From Saccharothrix ecbatanensis (lineage in GTDB: Bacteria > Actinomycetota > Actinomycetes > Mycobacteriales > Pseudonocardiaceae), in assembly GCF_014205015.1 (NCBI RefSeq), contig NZ_JACHMO010000001.1:5022001-5086000 (forward strand): DNA of 64,000 nt, in the 5' to 3' direction. This document shows, in pieces, positions 57,801-64,000 of the stretch. How positions within the stretch are numbered: position 1 is the first letter of the stretch; each line of letters begins with the position of its first letter. The notes beneath the pieces are model-generated. The model had not been told where the DNA came from. It did no database searches and saw only the letters and a program-made list of their open reading frames with translations. The position numbers were made by a program, and so were the translations under genes.

Positions 57801-59518
57801 GCAGTACGTACGGCATCATCGCGGTCCTGGTCGTCGCGGTCGGCACGATGTTGGTGGGCACGTACGGGCTGCGGATCTCGCGCACCACGTCGGACTTCTT
57901 CGTCGCCTCGCGCACGGTGTCGCCGTGGTGGAACGCGTCCGCCATCGGCGGCGAGTACCTGTCCGCGGCGTCGTTCGTCGGCATCGCCGGGCTGATCTTC
58001 GCGCACGGGCCGGACATGTTGTGGTTCCCGGTCGGCTACACGGCCGGTTACCTGGTGCTGCTGGCGCTCGTCGCCGCTCCCCTGCGCCGCAGTGGCGCGT
58101 ACACGCTGCCGGACTTCGCCGAGGCGCGGTTCGCGTCGCCTGCGGTGCGTGCGGTGGCGAGCGGGTTCGCGTTGGGCATCGGGTGGCTGTACCTGTTGCC
58201 GCAGTTGCAGGGCGCCGGGCTGACGTTGCACACGGTGACGGGCGCGCCGGACTGGGTGGGCGCGCTGGTGGTCGCGGTCGTGGTGACCGTCAACGTGATC
58301 TCCGGCGGGATGCGCAGCATCACGTTCGTGCAGGCCTTCCAGTACTGGCTCAAGCTGACTGCCATCGCGGTGCCGGTGGTGTTCCTGGTGATGGCCTGGC
58401 ACGCGCACGGCGCGCGTGACCTGACCGGGCCGGCGTTCCCCGAGTTCCCGAAGCAGACGACGGTCACGTTCGACAGCAACACGGCGTTCGTGGTGGAGCG
58501 GGCCACGCCGTACAACGGCTCGGGACGGGTGGACGGGCAGCGGGTCGACGGCGGCGCCGAGATGACCGTGGGCGAGCACACCGTTGCCGCCGGGTCGAGG
58601 CTCACGTTCCCTCAGGGCGCGGCCGTCCCGCACGTGCGGTCGATCCCGTCGAACACGAACGACATGTGGGCGCTGCCCATGCGCAGCGGCGAGCACTTCC
58701 CGTTGTACGCGGTGTATTCGCTGATCATCGCCACGTTCCTGGGCACGATGGGCCTGCCGCACGTGATCGTGCGCTTCTACACCAACCCGAACGGCCGCGC
58801 GGCGCGGCGCACGACGTTGATCGTGCTGGGCCTGCTGGGCGTGTTCTACCTGATGCCACCGATCTACGGCGCGCTCGGCCGGCTGTACACACCCGAACTG
58901 CTGATGACCGGTGACACGGACGCGGTGGTGCTGGTGCTGCCGAGCCGGATGATCGACGGCTTGGGCGGGCAGCTGTTGGGCGCGCTGGTGGCCGGTGGCG
59001 CGTTCGCCGCGTTCCTGTCGACGTCGTCGGGGTTGATGGTGTCGCTGGCGGGCGTGCTGAGCCGGGACGTGCTGCGGTTGCGCGGTGTGCGCGGGTTCCG
59101 GGTGTCGACGGTGCTGGCCGTGCTGGTGCCGTTGGGCATGACGTGGCTGGTGGGCAAGGTGCCGGTGGCGGACATGGTGGGTCTCGCGTTCGCGGTGGCG
59201 GCGTCGTCGCTGTGCCCGTTGCTGGTGCTGGGCATCTGGAGCACGCGGATCAGCACGACCGGCGCGGTCGCCGGGATGGTCGCCGGCGGGCTGCCCGCGC
59301 TGGTGGCCGGACTGGTGACGATCAGCGCCGGCAGCAGGGGCGAGTGGTACCACGTGTTCCTGGCCCGTCCCGCCGCTTGGACGGTGCCGTTGGGCTTCAT
59401 CGTCATGTACGTGGTGTCGCTGCTGACGCCGCGCAAGGTGCCTCCGGGGGTGAACCACGTCATGGTGCGCTTGCACGCGCCGGAGAACCTGGGTCTGCGC
59501 AGTCAGGACCGGTTGTGA
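57797..59518 (+). CDS. Sodium:solute symporter family permease (ActP-like)
   Basis: 573 residues, 12-13 membrane helices. SSS features: SDFFVASRTVSPWWNASAIG, GEYLSAASFVGIAGLIFAHG, and GTMGLPHVIVRFYTNPNGRA. An insertion of about 80 residues between helices (residues 210-290, TTVTFDSNTAFVVERATPYN) is probably extracellular. Substrate is likely a small monocarboxylate (acetate/pyruvate/propionate); the coupled LytS-LytT pair would sense it or a related carboxylate. Confidence 0.85.
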   Translation: MSSTYGIIAVLVVAVGTMLVGTYGLRISRTTSDFFVASRTVSPWWNASAIGGEYLSAASFVGIAGLIFAHGPDMLWFPVGYTAGYLVLLALVAAPLRRSGAYTLPDFAEARFASPAVRAVASGFALGIGWLYLLPQLQGAGLTLHTVTGAPDWVGALVVAVVVTVNVISGGMRSITFVQAFQYWLKLTAIAVPVVFLVMAWHAHGARDLTGPAFPEFPKQTTVTFDSNTAFVVERATPYNGSGRVDGQRVDGGAEMTVGEHTVAAGSRLTFPQGAAVPHVRSIPSNTNDMWALPMRSGEHFPLYAVYSLIIATFLGTMGLPHVIVRFYTNPNGRAARRTTLIVLGLLGVFYLMPPIYGALGRLYTPELLMTGDTDAVVLVLPSRMIDGLGGQLLGALVAGGAFAAFLSTSSGLMVSLAGVLSRDVLRLRGVRGFRVSTVLAVLVPLGMTWLVGKVPVADMVGLAFAVAASSLCPLLVLGIWSTRISTTGAVAGMVAGGLPALVAGLVTISAGSRGEWYHVFLARPAAWTVPLGFIVMYVVSLLTPRKVPPGVNHVMVRLHAPENLGLRSQDRL

Positions 59519-60687
59519 CCGCGATGTGGACGGCCGGGGCGATCCTGCTCGTCGGGCTGGCCGTGGTGATCACGCTGTGGCGGACTTCCCGCACCCGCAA
59601 CGACTTCCTGACCCACGAGCAGCGGATCACCTTCGAGACCCTGCACACCGCGTGGTCCGCCGCTCCCCCGCTGCGGGCCGGGCTGGTGCCCGAGGCGGCG
59701 AAGAAGTCGGCGAAGCACCTGCGCACGCTGCTCGGCACGCCCGCGCTCGCGTTGACCGACGAGACCGAGGTGGTGGCGTGGGAGGGCGACGGCGACCACC
59801 ACGCGGCGGAGGCGATGGACCTGGCGGCCGACGTGTTCAGCACGGGCCGGACGCGGGCGTTCGACATCACGTGCTCGGCGGCCGACTGCCCCGTCCACAC
59901 CGCGGTTCTGGCTCCGCTCACCGTCGAGGGACGAGTGGTCGGCGTGCTGGCGGCGTACAGCCGGGAGGCGTCGGCGGGGTTGGTGCGGGCGACGAACGAG
60001 GTCGCGCGGTGGGCGTCCGGCCAGTTGGAACTGGCCGAACTCGACCGGTCGCGCACCCGGCTGGTGGAGGCGGAGGTGCGGGCGCTGCGGGCGCAGATCT
60101 CGCCGCACTTCATCTACAACTCGTTGTCCGCCATCGCTTCTTATGTCCGCACGGACCCTGAACGCGCTCGCACCCTGTTGCTGGACTTCGCCGACTTCAC
60201 CCGCTACTCGTTCCGCCGGGCGGGTGACTTCACCACGTTGTCGGAGGAGTTGAAGTCGATCGACCAGTACCTGGCGCTGGAACGGGCCAGGTTCGGCGAA
60301 CGGCTGAAGGTGACGTTGCAGATCGCGCCCGAGGTCCTGCCGGTGACCGTGCCGTTCCTGTGCCTGCAACCGTTGGTGGAGAACGCGGTCAGGCACGGGA
60401 TGGAGGGCAAGGTCGGGCCGGGGCACATCACGATCCAGGCGGCGGACGCGGGCGAGGAAGCGCACATCACCATCGAGGACGACGGCATCGGCATGGACCC
60501 GGACGCGCTGCGCCGCACTTTGGCGGGCCAGGTCGGCGCGACCGCGGGGATAGGGCTGGGGAACATAGACGAGCGACTGCGTCGGTGTTACGGCGACGAC
60601 TACGGTCTCGTGGTGGAAACGGCGCAGGGGCTCGGGACGAAGATCAGTGTGCGGGTGCCGAAGTACCAGGCGGGCGTGCACGCCTAG
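59515..60687 (+). CDS. LytS-type sensor histidine kinase
   Basis: 390 residues from GTG (GTGA overlap; ATG at 59524 is an alternative). One N-terminal membrane helix, a GAF-like sensor (DETEVVAWEGDGDHHAAEAM; VLAAYSREASAGLVRATNEV), the phosphorylation histidine H198 in ISPHFIYNSLSAIASYVRTD, and the HATPase N-box VENAVRHGMEG with GIGMDPD. Only one membrane helix, unlike typical LytS with five or more, so sensing may be cytosolic or through the permease. Confidence 0.88.
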   Translation: MTAMWTAGAILLVGLAVVITLWRTSRTRNDFLTHEQRITFETLHTAWSAAPPLRAGLVPEAAKKSAKHLRTLLGTPALALTDETEVVAWEGDGDHHAAEAMDLAADVFSTGRTRAFDITCSAADCPVHTAVLAPLTVEGRVVGVLAAYSREASAGLVRATNEVARWASGQLELAELDRSRTRLVEAEVRALRAQISPHFIYNSLSAIASYVRTDPERARTLLLDFADFTRYSFRRAGDFTTLSEELKSIDQYLALERARFGERLKVTLQIAPEVLPVTVPFLCLQPLVENAVRHGMEGKVGPGHITIQAADAGEEAHITIEDDGIGMDPDALRRTLAGQVGATAGIGLGNIDERLRRCYGDDYGLVVETAQGLGTKISVRVPKYQAGVHA

Positions 60688-60708
60688 CCGCGAACGAGGG
60701 TGGAGCGG

Positions 60709-63573
60709 ATGACGCGACCGGAGAACTACCCACTCCACCACACCATCGTCGCCATCCACTCGGGGACCCGCTTCGAGCAGGAACCGGTGAACGCCCGCCG
60801 GACGTTGTACGGGCTCGTGCGGTACTCCCTCCGGCAGGAGGGCCTGATCCGGGACGACACCCACATGCGGGTCTACCCGGACCGGATGCTGATCCTCATC
60901 CCGGCGGACGTGCCGAAGGTCGTGGTCACCGACCGCTGGCGCGCCGCGCTGGAGCTCCGACTCGATCAGCACGGCGCCGACGAGTCCGGCGCGTTGTCCG
61001 AAGTCAGGATGGCGGTGCACGCGGGCGAGGTGTTGCTCGTCGACGACTTGGCGACCGGCGCCGCGGTGCACGCCACCTTCCGCCTCCTCGACTCGGCGGC
61101 CATGCGGTTCGCCGCCACACCCGGCCCGTTGAACATGATCGTGTCGGACCTGTTCTTCGACGACGTCATCAAGGGCACCGACGAAGCCGCCGCGTACGAG
61201 CGGATCCGGGTCGACACGAGTACTGTCGCCTGGCTCCGGACGGGCGGGCCGTCGGCGGCGAAGGCCACTCGCGCGGACTTCGCGGTCCTGTACGACTCGG
61301 AGGACGCCGAGTGGGCCGAGTGGGTCGCCTACCACTTGCGCCAGGCCGGGTACTCCGCCGTGTTGGACGCACTAGCCCTGACACCGGGCGGGGTCACCGC
61401 CGCGATCTTCGACCGGGCCGACCGGCTGGTGGTCGTCGTGTCGCCGAACCTGTCCTCCCGGGAGTCGCACACCGCGGCCTGGCTGCCGGGCAACGTCGCC
61501 GCGGTCCAGGTCGCCAAAGGCGGCTCCACCAGGCCCTTCCGACTCCTGTGCAACATCGTCGGAGTGGGCGCGGAGGAGGCTCGTCGGCGGGTGTTCGCGA
61601 TGTTGGGCATCGTCGGCGGGGCCGACGACGAGCCCCGGTACCCCGGCAAAACCGGCAGGCTCCCCCTGCCGGTCGTCCGCGTCGAACCTCGTGCGCCGGA
61701 ACTGGTCCTGGTGCACGCCGCGCGGGACGGGCGGTTCGCCGAGGAGCTGGCGGAGTCGCTGACGGGTCTGGTTGGCCGCCGTGGGCCGCTGTCGCGGATA
61801 TCCAACAGGAGCGTCTCCGCGAACGACATCGACCTCCAGACCGAGGTCTACGGGTTCGTGCGGGACGCCGACGTGGTCGTCCTGGTCGTCAGCCGCAACC
61901 TGCTGGCCACGCAGTACGGTTCCAGCCGCGAACTGCGGGTGGTCATGGACCGGCACGAACGTGAAGCCACCGTGGTGCTGCCGGTCGTGTATCGGGCGAC
62001 GTCGTGGGAAGACCAACCGTTCGGGTCGCTGGCGCCGCTGCCCACTGGTGGTCGGCCGGTGACCGAGTGGGAAAACCGGGACGAGGCGCTGCTGAGCGTG
62101 GTCGAGGGTGTGCGGTTCGCGTCCTTGGAGCTGCGCGGTGGCCCGCCGATGCCCATCGACACCAAGGCGTCGGAGCGTCGGAGCCTGGGTGAGGTGTTCA
62201 CGGTGGCGGGCGTGCCGACGGTGACGTTCGTGGAGCCGGAGGACTTCGCCGAGTTCCGGATGGCGTTGCGCCAGCCGGGCTTGGGCATCGTGCTGGAAGG
62301 GCCGTCCGGCATCGGGAAGACGACGTTGCTGCGTAACGCGGTCGCCCTCGACGCCGAGCGATTAGGCCAGGTCAGGGTGTTGAGCGCGCGCAACCCGGCC
62401 GACCTGCCCGCCATCACCGCGTTACCCGAGAAGCACGAGGGCATGGTCGCGGTGGACGACTTCCAGCGGCTGTACGTCGACCTCCAGAACCGGCTGGCCG
62501 ACTACCTGAAGTTGTTGGCGGACAACGGTTCGCGCGCCAAGAGGCTGGTCCTGCTCGGCATCCCGGGCACCGCGCGCAGCCTGGTGTCGGTCGGCACGGA
62601 CGTCGCCACCCGTATCCGCGTGTTCCGGCTCGGCGCGGCGGTGGAAGGGCTGGTCATGCGGATGATCGAGCAAGGCGAGAACGCGCTGAACATCGCGTTC
62701 GACCGCAAGGCCGAGATCTCCCGCACCTCGGCGGGCAGCCTGCTCACCGCGCAGATGCTGTGCTGGCAGATCGCGGTCACGGCGGGGGTCGAGCAGACCG
62801 AACCGAACCGCAAATCAGTGCGCACCGACCTCGCGCACGCCCGCGCCAAGGTGACCGAACGGCTGAAGCTCAAGTACCACGACGTGGTCGCCGACTTCAT
62901 CACGCGCGACCGGCCGGACGAGGCGGTGTGCGTCGACCTGCTGCTCGACCTGGCCAGGGCCGAGGACGGGATCGTCAAGCTGACCGGGCAGCGGGCCGAG
63001 CTGTTCACCGGCCTGCGCGGCGACCACCTGTTCCACGACCCGCGCGGACAGCGGCTGGTCGTGGACGATCCGCAGTTCCGGTTCTACCTGAAGCAGCTGC
63101 ACCGCGACGACCTGCTCGACCTCGCGGGCAAGCGGCTGCCGATCCCGCGCGACCAGGTGTTCGTCTGCTACAGCCACCAGGACGTGCACTGGCTGACCAG
63201 GCTCCAGGTGCACCTGAAACCGCTGCAACTGGACGTGTGGTCCGACCGCCGGATCGAGTTGGGCGACGACTGGCAGCGCGAGATCACCCAGGCGCTGGCC
63301 CGCGCCAAAGCGGCGTTGGTGCTGGTCAGCGCCGACGCGCTGGCCTCGGACTACATCAACTCCGAGGAACTGCCGCACCTGCTGGCCGCCGCCGAGGACG
63401 GCGGGTGCCGGATCATCCCGGTCCTGGTCGGACCGAGCCTGTTCCACGACACGCCGGCGCTCAACCGGTTCCAGGGTGTGCCCGCGAAGTCCACGTTGAG
63501 CGAGCTGCCGAACCACGACGGTGAGCGGGTGCTCGCCGACCTGGCGGCCAAGCTCTCGAAGCTCTTCGCGTGA
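60709..63573 (+). CDS. Multi-TIR STAND NTPase with cyclase-like N-terminus (candidate conflict/immune protein)
   Basis: 954 residues from ATG (GTG at 60700 is an alternative). Order: degenerate class III cyclase-like domain (about 8-150; LHHTIVAIHSG, VYPDRMLILIP, VRMAVHAGEVLL); TIR-like 1 (about 189-300; ADFAVLYDSEDAEWAEWVAY); TIR-like 2 (about 330-470; LVLVHAARDGRFAEEL, ending SSRELRV with E408); STAND NTPase with Walker A G531-PSGIGKT538 and Walker B near 579-585 (MVAVDDFQ); and a C-terminal TIR (815-954; VFVCYSHQDVHWL, NSEELPHLLAAAEDGG, likely catalytic E887). Likely an oligomerising NADase sensor. No partner gene is adjacent on the same strand. Confidence 0.85.
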   Translation: MTRPENYPLHHTIVAIHSGTRFEQEPVNARRTLYGLVRYSLRQEGLIRDDTHMRVYPDRMLILIPADVPKVVVTDRWRAALELRLDQHGADESGALSEVRMAVHAGEVLLVDDLATGAAVHATFRLLDSAAMRFAATPGPLNMIVSDLFFDDVIKGTDEAAAYERIRVDTSTVAWLRTGGPSAAKATRADFAVLYDSEDAEWAEWVAYHLRQAGYSAVLDALALTPGGVTAAIFDRADRLVVVVSPNLSSRESHTAAWLPGNVAAVQVAKGGSTRPFRLLCNIVGVGAEEARRRVFAMLGIVGGADDEPRYPGKTGRLPLPVVRVEPRAPELVLVHAARDGRFAEELAESLTGLVGRRGPLSRISNRSVSANDIDLQTEVYGFVRDADVVVLVVSRNLLATQYGSSRELRVVMDRHEREATVVLPVVYRATSWEDQPFGSLAPLPTGGRPVTEWENRDEALLSVVEGVRFASLELRGGPPMPIDTKASERRSLGEVFTVAGVPTVTFVEPEDFAEFRMALRQPGLGIVLEGPSGIGKTTLLRNAVALDAERLGQVRVLSARNPADLPAITALPEKHEGMVAVDDFQRLYVDLQNRLADYLKLLADNGSRAKRLVLLGIPGTARSLVSVGTDVATRIRVFRLGAAVEGLVMRMIEQGENALNIAFDRKAEISRTSAGSLLTAQMLCWQIAVTAGVEQTEPNRKSVRTDLAHARAKVTERLKLKYHDVVADFITRDRPDEAVCVDLLLDLARAEDGIVKLTGQRAELFTGLRGDHLFHDPRGQRLVVDDPQFRFYLKQLHRDDLLDLAGKRLPIPRDQVFVCYSHQDVHWLTRLQVHLKPLQLDVWSDRRIELGDDWQREITQALARAKAALVLVSADALASDYINSEELPHLLAAAEDGGCRIIPVLVGPSLFHDTPALNRFQGVPAKSTLSELPNHDGERVLADLAAKLSKLFA

Positions 63574-63580
63574 CCGGGCC

Positions 63581-63841
63581 TCAGGCCACGAGCACGGCCA
63601 TGCCGAGGGCTTCGGCCCCGGCGGCGGTGAGGCGGGCCGGTGCACGGTGACCGGGTGCGACAGGGGTCGCCGCTTCGATCAGGCCCGCGTGCACTAGAGA
63701 CCTGGCAGTGGTCGGGTCGCAGAACGGAAGACCGTCCACCCGCACGTCCGGCTCGGCGCTGCGGGTCAGGTCGACCCGGTTCGCGGCGGTCGCCCTGAGC
63801 AGGGCGACCTCGCGTCTGGACAATTCCTGCATCTCTTCCAT
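63581..63841 (-). CDS. Small hypothetical protein, possibly wHTH-like
   Basis: 86 residues from ATG at 63839-63841. Sequence SRREVALLRATAANRVDLTR, DPTTARSLVHAGLIEAATPV and ARLTAAGAEALG has a helical, winged-helix-like rhythm. It is convergent to the STAND gene with 7 bases between stops. Alternative starts nearby (63832, 63847) differ by two or three residues. No family recognised. Confidence 0.6.
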   Translation of the reverse strand: MEEMQELSRREVALLRATAANRVDLTRSAEPDVRVDGLPFCDPTTARSLVHAGLIEAATPVAPGHRAPARLTAAGAEALGMAVLVA

Positions 63842-63921
63842 CTCCACACTGGGGCAAACGGACCAGCCGACGTTCCTGTTCACTTTTAGGACGTCCGTCC
63901 GCCTGCCCCCGTTCCGTTCAT

Positions 63922-64000
63922 TCAGCCCGCGACTCGCGCGCCACGTCGTTCCGCCGCTTCCAGCACCAGCCGCAGCCACACGGCGTCGTCGACCGTGCCT
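63922..64000 (-). CDS. C-terminal end of an unidentified gene (runs off the window)
   Basis: The last 25 codons of a minus-strand frame read TVDDAVWLRLVLEAAERRGA and end in TGA (63922-63924). Codon use is typical of the window (GC at third positions). Function cannot be told. Confidence 0.5.
   Translation of the reverse strand, partial: GTVDDAVWLRLVLEAAERRGARVAG

Noticed and set aside
61698..62115. Second complete TIR with certain NADase activity
   Set aside because: A glutamate is present, but fold and pocket cannot be confirmed from sequence alone; described as TIR-like.

Overview
The window is very GC-rich, densely packed DNA with many GTG starts, four-base start/stop overlaps (GTGA, ATGA, TGATG) and strong GGAGG ribosome sites. 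It looks like a filamentous actinomycete. Several blocks match mycobacterial gene order: pyrR-pyrB-pyrC-(membrane protein)-carA-carB; aroC-aroK-aroB-pepQ-efp-nusB; and alaS-ruvX-mltG-aroE. The regulators are of the Streptomyces type: BldD, DasR with a dre site, a CebR-type operator, an IdeR/DmdR-type iron box and a SARP/AfsR protein. Together these suggest a chromosomal segment of a Pseudonocardiales member (Saccharothrix/Actinosynnema/Lentzea-like). The taxonomic placement is an inference.

Layout. 1-4.9 kb: pyrimidine operon on the minus strand, with a recognisable PyrR-binding hairpin just before the pyrR ribosome site. 5-14.2 kb: bldD, nusB, efp, pepQ and the shikimate genes aroB, aroK and aroC, interrupted by a beta-propeller lipoprotein gene and a winged-helix protein gene. 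14.3-18.2 kb: an A24 prepilin peptidase, then an N-acetylglucosamine-type PTS (EIIA and EIIB on minus; DasR-like regulator, EIIC and HPr on plus) around a dre operator. 18.2-24.4 kb: a seven-unit 22-bp tandem repeat, then aroE, mltG, ruvX, alaS and two small genes. 24.6-32.7 kb: an iron-box-controlled NIS siderophore operon (decarboxylase, two IucA/IucC synthetases, acetyltransferase, N-hydroxylase), split by an IS605-type TnpB element. 32.8-42.4 kb: a methyltransferase, rarA, then a type VII secretion (ESX)-associated neighbourhood: two cell-wall hydrolases with WXG-like domains, YbaB-like proteins, EspG, a PPE-like protein and several WXG100-like proteins. 42.5-43.9 kb: a compact cassette of three overlapping micro-genes divergent from a GntR regulator with two operators, bounded on both sides by 27-bp direct repeats. 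43.9-50.1 kb: a P-loop kinase, an SRPBCC protein, an MFS exporter, a CebR-box cellulose-type LPMO and a Co/Ni ECF transporter. 50.3-60.7 kb: a DUF3516-type helicase, a SARP/AfsR regulator, a second (inverted) 22-bp repeat array, and a LytT/LytS two-component pair around a sodium:solute symporter. 60.7-63.6 kb: a STAND NTPase with an N-terminal cyclase-like domain, two internal TIR-like domains and a C-terminal TIR domain, a candidate immune or NTP-dependent conflict protein.

The most unusual items are the direct-repeat-bounded GntR/micro-gene cassette, the multi-TIR STAND protein, the two 22-bp repeat arrays 37 kb apart, and the TnpB element that splits the siderophore operon and appears to supply its upstream gene's stop codon. 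No rRNA, tRNA or CRISPR array was seen.
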